DNA of 49,505 bases, from NCBI GenBank assembly GCA_021817415.1, contig JAKAUZ010000076.1, forward strand, positions 1-49,505, read 5' to 3'. Shown here piece after piece: positions 1-9,095 of the stretch. A program made the translations under genes and the position numbers. How positions within the stretch are numbered: the first letter of the stretch is position 1; each line of letters opens with the position of its first letter. Under the pieces are notes generated by a model. The model saw only the letters and a list, made by a program, of their open reading frames with translations. It made no database searches and was not told the origin of the DNA. Source of the DNA: Thermoplasmata archaeon (GTDB lineage Archaea; Thermoplasmatota; Thermoplasmata; Thermoplasmatales; GCA-001856825).

Positions 1-164
1 GAAAGGATGAAAGGTTTAAGGGTAATTCTCTCTTAAGAAGCGAGATTTGTAGCTTATTTGCTGAAGGAAAGTTTGAAAGAGGAATGTATGACAACTTTTG
101 GTTTCAAAATAAATATCTAAATATAAAATGTTTATTCACTTGCAGAAAATATGAGGTTTTCTAA
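1..164 (+). CDS. C-terminal end of an unidentified protein (cut by window start)
   Basis: An open frame beginning at base 3 runs 53 codons to TAA at 162-164. It reads as plausible protein, with alternating charged and aromatic residues (for example GKFERGMYDNFWFQNKY), and no stop interrupts it back to the window edge. I do not recognise the family. It ends about 40 bases before the TATA-like box of the next gene, so it belongs to a separate transcript. It could be chance open frame, since only 53 codons are visible. Confidence 0.45.
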   Translation, partial: KDERFKGNSLLRSEICSLFAEGKFERGMYDNFWFQNKYLNIKCLFTCRKYEVF

Positions 165-203
165 CGTCAGAAAAATGTCACAGGTGGATAAAAAATTCAC
201 AAC

Positions 204-240
204 GTTTATATATCATTAATATTCTCCTAAAGTTGGAGGT
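204..240 (+). promoter_or_regulatory. Promoter and ribosome binding site of the first surface-protein gene
   Basis: A TATA-like box (TTTATATA, about 205-212) is followed by a strong Shine-Dalgarno GGAGGT at 235-240, eight bases before the ATG at 249. Most other genes here look leaderless, so the strong ribosome binding site stands out and fits a highly expressed surface protein. Confidence 0.7.
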
Positions 241-248
241 TTAAAATA

Positions 249-3200
249 ATGTATAAACCTAAAACCAAAAAAATGCTTACGGTATTGATCACAGTAGCAA
301 TGGTCTTCAGCGCTCTAGCAATTCTTTCTTTCGCTGCACAGCCAGCATATGCACAAACGATGTCCGGAACAGTATCATACACTCCGACAACAATAACGAT
401 CGGCCAAGTAGAACAGTCTACAAATTACTTGCCTGTAATATATGCAAGTGGAGGAACATTCTCCAGCGTGGCCACATTCTACTTCTACTGGAGTACTTCT
501 CTTACCTATAGCGGGATACTGAACAGCGGTGGTTCTAGTCCCACATATACCACCTATGCCTTTAGCTACAGTCCAAACGCCGGAACTACAACATTCTCAA
601 ATGCCCTTCTAAAACCGAATTCAGCTTATGCTGCCTCACTGGCAGGCACAGGAGCAACAGTCACGGCAGGGGAAACACTCTATCTTTTGGCATCTGACAG
701 CTCAAGCGTTGTGTCTGGGATGTCCCTAATGGGTTCTACATCTTTCACCGTTTCACCGTACAATCCAGCAATACAGATATCTCCTAGCACCGTCCCAGCG
801 GGACAGCAGACGGCGGTATCTAGTGTAACGGGCGATACGTTTAACCCGACAGCAACATCTGCATCTGTCTTCCTTGCAGTGGACGGAAGCCTGCCGGTCA
901 GCCTGGGAACAATCGCACTAAAATCTGGAGTTGTAGCTGCAAACCAGTATGTAACAATGCCGACTAATTTGCCTTACGGGTCGTACGACATATATGCAGT
1001 GGATTCCACTTCTTCAGAGACTGCTGGCGCAGCGGTTACTCTTTCTGAATCAATCACAGTCTCACCAACAAGCATTACCGGGGCCACAAGTTCATCTTTC
1101 ACAATAACAGGATACGGCTTCCCCGCTGCTGCTACAATCACGTCTGGTACGCCAGTAGAACTGCTTCTTGAACCTGGTCTTGCGACAACCGCAACTGGAA
1201 CGGTAGCCTCAGCAGTGTCTGTCAACTCTAATGGACAGGTGACGATTCCAGTCATTGGCTTGTCAACACCTCTGAAATCAAGTCCTGGTGCCTATGAGAT
1301 AAAGATAACGCTCACAGGAACCTCTGCAACACCCAATCCTGTTCCATTCAAGTACGCAATATTCGTTTCTTCACCAGGGGTCAGTCCCACTCTGACAGTC
1401 TTTGATATCATGGGAGCGTCTCCCACTACTTCAGGGCCAGCTGGCGATCTTATGGAGATATTCGGTACCGGATTCCCTGCTTCTCAGTCGGTGACAGTTC
1501 ACTTCGGAGGCATAACATATACCGGCACTAGCGATGCGAACGGTTTCTTCAAGATCATTGGTTCCACGGTTCTGGTTCCTAATCTCCCCGCAGCGACATA
1601 CACTGTTCAGGCAACTGCACAGGGATTGGTTGCAACTGCTTCATTCACAATAACTTCTGTGGTATCCGTTCTTGATTCAGGGTTCAACTCTCTGAGTGAT
1701 GAATATGTGTCCAGTGGGTCAGTTGTCTATATAGTTGCAACCGGGCTCTCTCCCTATGAGTCCGTGAATGTAGAGGACACCGGTCTTTCGGGTTATTATA
1801 GTATGACATATCTGGGGGAGATAAACTACTACTACGGCATAGTGACTGTCAACGCAGGAAGTTTTAGCTCCTCGACAGAACTGTTCTATGCGAACGGGGC
1901 AGGGTACCTCAACATCTCCTATGCAGACACATTCTATCCAACTGCGACGGGTACTTCCTTTACTATAACCGTAGGTTCCAATGACACAGGCTCATTTGTA
2001 GCGTTGGCAACGGCTACGACATATTACGCTGTTCACACTGAAACCGATTTCTACTCTTCCGCGACTTCCACTTTCCTTGGAATTGGCAGCGCGGGATCTG
2101 CTAGCCCCGGTACAACGGTCACCCTTACATTTACCGCATCTGCTGGCAAGGAATTAGTTCCTTCGACATCCTCAACCACGCCCGAAGCTGCAGGCTACGC
2201 AGGACCATACTCAATATACTTTGACAGCAGTCTAATGACAATCGTGGCAACGAGCAAGACAACGTTCACTAGCAGCAGCACTGGAACAGCTACGGTTTCA
2301 TTCGTCGTGCCTTCCTCTGCCACACAGGGCGTTCATACAATTACTGTCTATGGCGCTTCTTCAAGCTCGGGGCAAAGCTCTTCCAGCAAGATAATATACC
2401 AGAACGTGGAGTTCATTGTCAGCACGGTGAGCTCGTCATCCCCTGCAGTAACAGTTAATTCAGCACTCTCATCAGTGCTTGGAGGATCTGGAACGCTCTC
2501 TAGTCCTTTCACGGGCTACGAAGATCCTGCAGTTGGAACATCAGCAGCAGATGTCTACTACATGTGGTTTGACCTCTATGGCTTTGCTTCTGGATCGGGA
2601 CTTATAACCGTGACATACTATGACTATTCTGGAGCACACACTACCACCATATCTACGGATGCCAATGGAGCAGCGAACTTCGCACTAGGATTCCCACCTG
2701 CAAGCGGAAATCTACCCTACCTGGTAGAATTCACCTATACTTCTTCAGGAAATCCAGTGCCGACGGGATCCACATGGTACTACGAAAATGTTCCAGCCGT
2801 ATCGTTTGTCAGCGGTGCTCCATACTCTTCGGGTACAGGATACGCACCTCAGATAGACTACTATGCTTACTACGGATCGACTGTCAGTGCGGGATCTTCA
2901 GTGGATATTTATGCAAATTCTCTACTCGCACAGACAACTTATGATGTGTATCTTAGCACGTCTACTTCATTCACACCTGCAGACTGGATCACAAGCTTCT
3001 CCACGACTGCCGCCGGAGACGCATCCCCTTCAGTCACCATTCCTATAACAACAGCAACAGGAACATTCTACCTTGACATAGTACCAACTGGAACAACGGC
3101 AACTTCTGCTTCCCTCTACCTAACGGTTGAGGTCACTGGGAATTACTACTTCCCTGGCGAGATAGTTTCGTTTACTTGGGCAATCCCAACTTCCGGAGCA

Positions 3201-4181
3201 ACAGCCACGAATACTCCGTATGGTGGTGTTGCAGCTAGTGATTCCTATTCTTCAGTTAGCGTAACAGTCTTCCTGAATGGAAGTGCATATGCGACCGTTA
3301 CGCCCAGCTATGCGGTTGGAACATCGTACGTCTACCTTAACGGCTCGTTCGCGGCACCTAATCAGGGTACGACATCCTACTGGACTGTTTCCTATGAATG
3401 GACGCAGAACTACCTCAAAGCAACTGCTGCTAGCGGTTCAAATCTTGTATACATACCTGACAGCGGAACTTCTGGAACCTTCTCACCGACATTCCTTGGA
3501 CTGGTGCAGGGTAACGGCGCGCTCCTTACGGGAATATCTTCCAGCGGACTCGCAACCATAGAGGCGGCAATCAACAGCACTGTATCTTCATCTCTCACAG
3601 TTCCAATCAGCAAGCTCAACGCAGCAATAACATCCATTGATGGTGCAGTAGCAACTCTGAAGACAACTGTCGGTAACATATCCGTTGACCTTAAGACAAT
3701 AAATGCAACTGTGGCAAGCATAGAATCTGGCCAGGTTCTAGTACAGACAGACCTCGGCTCCATAATGACGTCATTCGCTTCCCTCAACGCTAGCATAAAG
3801 ACGTTCAACGGTGATGTTGCAACAATCAACACAACTCTCGGAACCATCCAGACGAATGTGGGTAGCATTATCACAAAGGTGACGGAGAACAGCAACGGAA
3901 TTGCAACAATACAGACAGACCTCGGCACATTCAGCGGTACCGTAACCAGCGTTTCAGGAGGTTTAGCGACAATACAGACTTCCCTCGGCACACTGCAGAC
4001 GAACGTAAGCGCAATACAAAAACAGACCAGCCAGATACCTTCGCCCTCAACTTACGGCAATCTGAACATCTTCCTGATAGTGGTCATTATACTGGTGCTC
4101 ATAACTCTGGTACTTGCGTTCCTGTCGATAAGCACAACAAACAAAGTGGCAAGGAAGTTCGAGGAACAGAAGAAGCAGTAA
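249..4181 (+). CDS. S-layer-like secreted surface protein, C-terminally anchored
   Basis: A 1310-residue exported protein, probably a major cell-surface or S-layer component. Residues 1-35 form a signal peptide (lysine-rich start, hydrophobic stretch, AYA-Q cleavage site). The bulk is Ser/Thr/Gly/Tyr-rich beta-strand sequence with repeated immunoglobulin-like (IPT/TIG-like) units around phrases such as GYGFPA and GTGFPASQ near residues 290 and 405. Residues from about 1100 to 1265 form a low-complexity helical stalk with a repeating I-x-T/S-x-L-G-T pattern, probably coiled coil, with several N-x-S/T sequons. A membrane segment lies near residues 1275-1297, followed by a basic cytoplasmic tail. 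A strong ribosome binding site supports the start. The stalk and anchor are clearly related to the protein at 44920-48444; the head domains are not. The S-layer role is inferred from size, export, anchor and composition. Confidence 0.85.
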   Translation: MYKPKTKKMLTVLITVAMVFSALAILSFAAQPAYAQTMSGTVSYTPTTITIGQVEQSTNYLPVIYASGGTFSSVATFYFYWSTSLTYSGILNSGGSSPTYTTYAFSYSPNAGTTTFSNALLKPNSAYAASLAGTGATVTAGETLYLLASDSSSVVSGMSLMGSTSFTVSPYNPAIQISPSTVPAGQQTAVSSVTGDTFNPTATSASVFLAVDGSLPVSLGTIALKSGVVAANQYVTMPTNLPYGSYDIYAVDSTSSETAGAAVTLSESITVSPTSITGATSSSFTITGYGFPAAATITSGTPVELLLEPGLATTATGTVASAVSVNSNGQVTIPVIGLSTPLKSSPGAYEIKITLTGTSATPNPVPFKYAIFVSSPGVSPTLTVFDIMGASPTTSGPAGDLMEIFGTGFPASQSVTVHFGGITYTGTSDANGFFKIIGSTVLVPNLPAATYTVQATAQGLVATASFTITSVVSVLDSGFNSLSDEYVSSGSVVYIVATGLSPYESVNVEDTGLSGYYSMTYLGEINYYYGIVTVNAGSFSSSTELFYANGAGYLNISYADTFYPTATGTSFTITVGSNDTGSFVALATATTYYAVHTETDFYSSATSTFLGIGSAGSASPGTTVTLTFTASAGKELVPSTSSTTPEAAGYAGPYSIYFDSSLMTIVATSKTTFTSSSTGTATVSFVVPSSATQGVHTITVYGASSSSGQSSSSKIIYQNVEFIVSTVSSSSPAVTVNSALSSVLGGSGTLSSPFTGYEDPAVGTSAADVYYMWFDLYGFASGSGLITVTYYDYSGAHTTTISTDANGAANFALGFPPASGNLPYLVEFTYTSSGNPVPTGSTWYYENVPAVSFVSGAPYSSGTGYAPQIDYYAYYGSTVSAGSSVDIYANSLLAQTTYDVYLSTSTSFTPADWITSFSTTAAGDASPSVTIPITTATGTFYLDIVPTGTTATSASLYLTVEVTGNYYFPGEIVSFTWAIPTSGATATNTPYGGVAASDSYSSVSVTVFLNGSAYATVTPSYAVGTSYVYLNGSFAAPNQGTTSYWTVSYEWTQNYLKATAASGSNLVYIPDSGTSGTFSPTFLGLVQGNGALLTGISSSGLATIEAAINSTVSSSLTVPISKLNAAITSIDGAVATLKTTVGNISVDLKTINATVASIESGQVLVQTDLGSIMTSFASLNASIKTFNGDVATINTTLGTIQTNVGSIITKVTENSNGIATIQTDLGTFSGTVTSVSGGLATIQTSLGTLQTNVSAIQKQTSQIPSPSTYGNLNIFLIVVIILVLITLVLAFLSISTTNKVARKFEEQKKQ

Positions 4182-4212
4182 ATTTTATTCTCCTTTTTTT
4201 CTTTTTATTTTC
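4182..4212 (+). terminator. Poly-T terminator
   Basis: Directly after the stop codon there are two T-runs (TTTTTTT then TTTTTATTTT), the usual signal for factor-independent termination in archaea. A similar T-rich stretch follows the paralogous gene near 48470. Confidence 0.65.
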
Positions 4213-4398
4213 CAATATTCTCTTTTCCATGCCTTGTGAAAGACCCTGTTTTGCTGTTTAGGATTGCACCCGAACCTGTGTTCACTACACAAATAGATAC
4301 ATCACTACCTTCTTTATTATTGACTGCTTGTGATAAATGAATACCATTTATTGAAATGAGCTTTAGGTCCAACAGAAGCGATTGAATGAATAACAAGA

Positions 4399-4408
4399 TT
4401 TTTATCCG
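4399..4408 (+). promoter_or_regulatory. TATA-like box of the next surface-protein gene
   Basis: A T-rich box (GATTTTTATC) sits about 25 bases before the GTG start, which predicts a leaderless transcript and supports the GTG as the real start. Confidence 0.5.
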
Positions 4409-4426
4409 CATCTGGTTGTACCGATT

Positions 4427-5314
4427 GTGAAAGGCCAGTGGAAGTTTTTGGCATTCATCGCGTTAGTCGTCCTCCTGACTCTACCCGTCACAGGTCATGC
4501 ACAATCCTCATCCATCACCGAGTACACTGTCACATTCCATGAGACCGGTCTTCCTAATGGGACAGTATGGTCCATCTCTCTAATGGAAAACACGTCTTAC
4601 TCAAACAGCTCAACTATCGTATTCACTGAACCCAATGGGGGGTACACGTTCAACATAGGGCACGTTAAAGGTTACGTGACGCAACCCTATTCGTACTATA
4701 TATACTTGGATGGTAATAACGTGACCCGCTTTATTCAGTGGTCACCCCAACTCTATAACCTGACCTTTGTAGAATCAGGTTTACCGCTGGGAACAATGTG
4801 GAACGTCACCCTTGACAATAATACAATTTCCTCGACTAACTCTACAGTTATGTTTAAGGTCAAGGACGGGGTGTATAATTACACCATACCAGGAGTGAAC
4901 GGTGTAAGCAGTTCGATTCCCAGGGGGACTGCTGTAGTGAACGGCAGTGACGTCAAGGTGCTTGTCAGATTCCTCGTCATGACCAATTTCACCTTCATAG
5001 AACAGGGTCTTCCGCCAGGGTCTCACTGGTCTGTCTGGATTGGTGGTACCTACTATAATTCGTCATCAGGCATCATAACAGTTTCGCTCCCTAATGGCAC
5101 TTACAGTTTCGTTGTCAACCTGCCTTCCGGTTATGGTGCAAGTCCGGAGACAGGTAAAGTAACATGGAGCAACAATCTTGTTCTAATCACTGCAAGTTCT
5201 CCAGTTGGATATTACGTAGCAATCGCAGTTCTAGTGGTAGCAATCATTCTCATGAGCGCATTTTATATCAGGCGGAAAAGAAGACTGAAGTCAGGTCCGA
5301 AGAAGGAAGAATGA
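4427..5314 (+). CDS. Secreted membrane-anchored protein with three GLPxGTxW repeats
   Basis: A 295-residue exported protein starting with GTG. Residues 1-25 are a signal peptide (hydrophobic stretch, GHA-Q cleavage). Three repeats of about 70 residues each begin with a phrase of the type TFxExGLPxGTxWxV, near residues 34, 113 and 187. This repeat is frequent in extracellular proteins of Thermoplasmatales, often beside peptidase or binding domains; here the repeats are the whole ectodomain. A membrane segment at about 262-282 is followed by a basic tail (RRKRR). There are many N-x-S/T sequons. It lies 245 bases after the S-layer-like gene with its own TATA-like box. It has no catalytic motif, so a structural or adhesive surface role is likely but unproven. 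Confidence 0.75.
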   Translation: MKGQWKFLAFIALVVLLTLPVTGHAQSSSITEYTVTFHETGLPNGTVWSISLMENTSYSNSSTIVFTEPNGGYTFNIGHVKGYVTQPYSYYIYLDGNNVTRFIQWSPQLYNLTFVESGLPLGTMWNVTLDNNTISSTNSTVMFKVKDGVYNYTIPGVNGVSSSIPRGTAVVNGSDVKVLVRFLVMTNFTFIEQGLPPGSHWSVWIGGTYYNSSSGIITVSLPNGTYSFVVNLPSGYGASPETGKVTWSNNLVLITASSPVGYYVAIAVLVVAIILMSAFYIRRKRRLKSGPKKEE

Positions 5315-5456
5315 TTTTTGCGATCGAAAGGTCGGGAAGAGAATTGCTCACGAACATTTTCCCTCTCCGTTCTTATGTCATAGTTCAACTGTTCGTTTGA
5401 AGTAGTGATTCCAAAAAAAGGTCAAACTAGTCTCGTGAAGAGTCTCCTCTCTTCTT

Positions 5457-5782
5457 TCATATAACGCCTTCCCCATCCACAGGAAACCCATTATAACGAT
5501 ACTTTCCGTCCCTTTCCAGTTCAAACAACTTTACAAAAAGGTAACCCTTGCTATAAAGTATGGCAAAGTGTTCCCCCTTCCCGCAGAGTCACCTTTTCAC
5601 AAGTGAAGTTAAAAGGGGAAAAATATTTGACCCTGTCATTTCCAGTCTCATTTGCTATGGATCCAGACCCCAAAAAACTGCAAGGAAGTTGATACTGGTT
5701 AGTTCCCCCTAATGCTAGAGGTATTTTCTTTATGACGACGTATTCATGTTTTGCCGGATTAAATATAATACTGGCTCCTTAG
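5457..5782 (-). pseudogene. Remnant of an unidentified gene
   Basis: The minus strand from about 5782 reads as protein-like sequence (NPAKHEYVVIKKIPLALGG, then SPFNFTCEKVTLREGG), stops, and continues in another frame (SKGYLFVKLFELERDGKYR, then FPVDGEG) to TGA at 5457. Both pieces look coding and are joined only by a frameshift near 5565. The remnant lies directly downstream of the membrane protein at 5791-7884. I do not recognise the family; the sequence suggests a beta-rich extracellular domain. Confidence 0.45.
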
Positions 5783-5790
5783 GTGAGAAA

Positions 5791-7884
5791 CTAGACTCTC
5801 CTGAAGAAAACAACTGCGAAAATTACAATTGAAGAGAAAATTATGCCACCGGATGCAACATACGAATAATTTGGGCTGACACCCGTAGTGTTCACATAAA
5901 AGTACAGCATGGGAAGGGTCGGGGGAACTATATAGTAAGGCCCCTGGAACTGAACGGACATTCTTTTCGTTATATAGTGAGGTGCAATAGTTCCGTTCGT
6001 CAATGTACCATCTATGATGGCATTAGTTGGAGCGAGGGTACCGCTGAGGACAATTGATGGCAGGGAGCTTCCTGAATAATATTCCACATCACTTTCCACG
6101 TTCATGGTATATTTTCCTTCCAAAGTCCGGGTGAAATTGAAACTGTACTCATAATTCTCCATTTTAATTATGGAGACCCTTGAGGGCATCACCATTCCAC
6201 TGGCATTTTCAAGGTATGCTGAAACGTGGCCTTCAAATGGAGAGAAGATGGAAATCTCCGCTGACTTTAGAGGGTAGAGTACTGTCAAATCAAAGGACCT
6301 GTTGCCTCCCGTCAAATTCCCACCTTGAGAATTGTACATTATGACCCTAGTCTGATTATAATCAATCACGCCTGAAATATATTTGCCCTCAAAATTCCCA
6401 GATTGAATGGACAGGGGGATGGAATAATTCACGACAAGGTTCCCGTTCTCGATGGAAGAAGAGTAAATTTGCCCCTGAAACGAGTTGAAGTATGGAGAGA
6501 GATACATCGTCGTGGGGACATTGTCAGCGACCGGTACAAGGATTACCAACCCCACAATGGCGATGGCAGCAATTGTGGTGGCCTGTGCTGCCAAGGTCTT
6601 TCTAGCCTTAAGAAATCTTCCACCTCCCTTACCCTTCAGGAATATAAGGTTCAGGAGGATGGATGCTGCGTAAAGAGTAGAGGCGAGATTCATCTGCCAT
6701 GAAGGATGTAAAGCCTTTATGTTGAGGATCGAGTGATTGAGGTTGGAGAAATAGATTATGAACCCGATTGGGTTTACTGTCTGCATAACCCAGAAGCTGA
6801 AGAGTGAGGATATCCACATCAGCCCTATGAAAATCCATCTTCTCTTCATGAATGCTACTAGTATCGCCATGGGAATTTCCGCAGCCATGTAACTCGGCAG
6901 ATTACCAGGAGCCAGTGATGAGAAAAGTATGCCTTGGATGAAGAGGAATATGATCAGGGATGAGAGATTTACCTTATCCCTCGGAAGAGCGAAATATATT
7001 AGCGACGCAATCAGTGCAGAACTGTAATACAGGATGTTGATTGTTTCTCCAGGTACAATGCGTCCCAAATTAAATATGTTCAAAAAATCTAGAAGGCTAT
7101 AAGGTTGGACTGAAGTAAGCGGGGCAAAGAACGTGGTGGGCGAAATCGGAGCTTGGGTCTGTATTCCTTTTGAGAAGTATAAAAGGAAAGTAATAAGTTG
7201 TCCTATTGCAGCGAAGATGGATGAAACCAGGAAAAATTTTCCAGCATTTCTGGGCCCCTCCCTAACCCAAAAGTATCTCAAAATGAAAGGGATGGCTATC
7301 ATCGGGTAAAGGTACATTCCCATACTGATACCGTAGAAAATGGCTGAGAGTGCAATTCTTCTCCTGATTATGAAGAGAAGGGAGGCCATAAGGAAGAATA
7401 CGGATGTGATTATAGCAGAACCGTAAATAAGAGATGTGAAAAAATATATGGGCGACGTCAGTAATACAAGAGACGCTAGTCTTCCGCTGAAGTTCATCTC
7501 CCTCCCGAACTTGTAAAGGACGAAAGCATTCAGGAATGCAAATAATATGAACGGTATTTTCACCCCGAGCTGGATCGTGATGACGTTATTTACGTGGAAA
7601 AGATATAGTAAAATGGTAAAGAAATACCCCCCAACGTCAATAAAACCGTAGTATATGCCCATCGGGAGGGAAAATACGGGCAAGATCCTAAAAAAGTAGA
7701 AGAACTGTCCAACCTGAGCATAACCCTCATCATCAAACGGATGAGACGCAAGTGCCCCCACGAATATGTAAGCAGCGAGAAGCAGTACGTAGGGCAGATA
7801 TCTTCTGAAGATGCCTTGCTTGTTCTCCTCTTCCATTTCAAAAAACATAAACATTCTCTGAATATAACTATTTATCAGCTGCAT
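5791..7884 (-). CDS. Polytopic membrane protein, probable GT-C-type glycosyltransferase
   Basis: A 697-residue protein with roughly 11 hydrophobic segments in residues 30-440, then an extracellular domain of about 230 residues rich in N-x-S/T sites, and a final membrane segment with basic tail (FFRRV). After the first membrane segment an acidic motif (HPFDDEGYAQ, about residue 49) lies in the position where GT-C enzymes carry the catalytic acidic pair that uses lipid-phosphate sugars. This, plus the location beside a flippase and sugar genes, suggests transfer of a sugar from a lipid carrier on the outer face of the membrane. A GGTGAGGA Shine-Dalgarno just before the ATG supports the start. 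Family assignment rests on topology and the DD motif only; a transporter or structural role cannot be excluded. Confidence 0.6.
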   Translation of the reverse strand: MQLINSYIQRMFMFFEMEEENKQGIFRRYLPYVLLLAAYIFVGALASHPFDDEGYAQVGQFFYFFRILPVFSLPMGIYYGFIDVGGYFFTILLYLFHVNNVITIQLGVKIPFILFAFLNAFVLYKFGREMNFSGRLASLVLLTSPIYFFTSLIYGSAIITSVFFLMASLLFIIRRRIALSAIFYGISMGMYLYPMIAIPFILRYFWVREGPRNAGKFFLVSSIFAAIGQLITFLLYFSKGIQTQAPISPTTFFAPLTSVQPYSLLDFLNIFNLGRIVPGETINILYYSSALIASLIYFALPRDKVNLSSLIIFLFIQGILFSSLAPGNLPSYMAAEIPMAILVAFMKRRWIFIGLMWISSLFSFWVMQTVNPIGFIIYFSNLNHSILNIKALHPSWQMNLASTLYAASILLNLIFLKGKGGGRFLKARKTLAAQATTIAAIAIVGLVILVPVADNVPTTMYLSPYFNSFQGQIYSSSIENGNLVVNYSIPLSIQSGNFEGKYISGVIDYNQTRVIMYNSQGGNLTGGNRSFDLTVLYPLKSAEISIFSPFEGHVSAYLENASGMVMPSRVSIIKMENYEYSFNFTRTLEGKYTMNVESDVEYYSGSSLPSIVLSGTLAPTNAIIDGTLTNGTIAPHYITKRMSVQFQGPYYIVPPTLPMLYFYVNTTGVSPNYSYVASGGIIFSSIVIFAVVFFRRV

Positions 7885-7949
7885 ATTTCTTCCTCACCGT
7901 CTGTTGGATGCTGTGGCTCATTAACAAAGACGGTAACCTGAATTATTTT

Positions 7950-8990
7950 CCACCACGTCATCACAGGAACAATGTCGATATCACAACCATCAGCCTCTGG
8001 AGCCACCATGGTATCAGGAACATTATGAAGTCAAGGTCCCTTTCGCTAAAGGTCTTCAGTAACTACATCATCCCTGAATATATGGCAAATCGTGGAAGGA
8101 TGAATGAAAACAACTTTAGCGAGTAATAGAGGAGCATCTTCTGAAGTATCATTATTCTGAAAAACGTGACGAAACCCGAAACTTATATTTTCGCTATCTT
8201 GATTTCCTCAAATTTCAGTATGTCATATTTTCTCGCATAGTAATACATCACGAAGAAAGATATAACCGATATGGATACTTAGCCAAGTGAAGCATCAATC
8301 ATCTAATATTTCGGTATTAGGTGAATTAAGAGAATGAAATTCTAAAGAAATGCAACGGGAGAGTAAACCAAAACATCCTCGTCTTCATTATCACCTGGTG
8401 GGAAACTGAAAGCATATTGTCAGAGATGAAAATAGAACTGGTTACGAGACGAAGGGTCACTTGTAATGGTGTGGGGAGGCAAACGCTATTTGAGATGGAC
8501 AGCAGAATCGATGAAGGGTGCGCAGCCACTAGCATCACCATGGGCACATATATGGAGCTCTTGAGCTCAATACCTTCGCAATATATTCTTCATCTCCTCC
8601 TTTCTTCCAAGCCCGTACATCTTTGATATCTTGTGAAAGAGGATTGTGACGAATGGTCGGGTGATGTAGAATGACAGAACTTAGTAGTAAGGAGAGGTCG
8701 TAAATACGGAGTACGGAGAAATTGAGGAGAAATGAAGTTTGAATCTATCGATGTATCTTGCTCCATAGCCAATGAAAGATACAAGGAAAATGGGGAATGC
8801 ACAGTTCCATATTGAGCTTGTCTTGATCCTTTCTATCACATTCAAACAGATGCATCTGGCTCTCGAGATGTTCTTGGCATAATCGCGTATCTTCTCTGAA
8901 CCCTTGGGGACTGCGGAGGCAATAGAAATGGGCATTATTCGGTATACGCAAGCTACATCTTCAATCATCACCTTCCTATTCATAGAATCC
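7950..8990 (-). pseudogene. Decayed polysaccharide flippase (Wzx-like)
   Basis: On the minus strand several broken pieces match, in order, the intact flippase at 9096-10619. FIGYGARYIDRF near 8760 corresponds to LVGYGATYVDRF. A piece near 8420 (SSIFISDNMLSVSHQ) matches the part around SSNILAVSLQ. Near 8235 YYYARKYDILKFEEIKIAKI matches YYYSRKYGTAYFERGKIAKI. Near 8050 LLKTFSERDLDFIMF matches LLGTFSGEEVEMFTK. The frame changes and stops occur between pieces, and the N-terminal third is missing or unrecognisable. The gene is therefore dead and lies head-to-head with its intact paralogue. Confidence 0.75.
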
Positions 8991-9095
8991 CAATGAAATG
9001 ATTGTTGGATAAAATGCTGCATTCGATCTCCTTATGAATTGAAGCACTTTACAAGGAAAGGAACAGTAAAATAGGTGTTGAAGTTATGGCAGTGA

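Noticed and set aside
3410-3991. Long minus-strand open frame of 193 codons under the stalk of the first surface protein, and similar ones at 974-1255 and 48060-48428
   Set aside because: They mirror the repetitive codons of the sense genes, lack promoters and show no sensible protein features.
8326-8802. Several short open frames on both strands between the GT-C-like gene and the flippase
   Set aside because: They are fragments or shadows of the decayed flippase and show no independent coding character.
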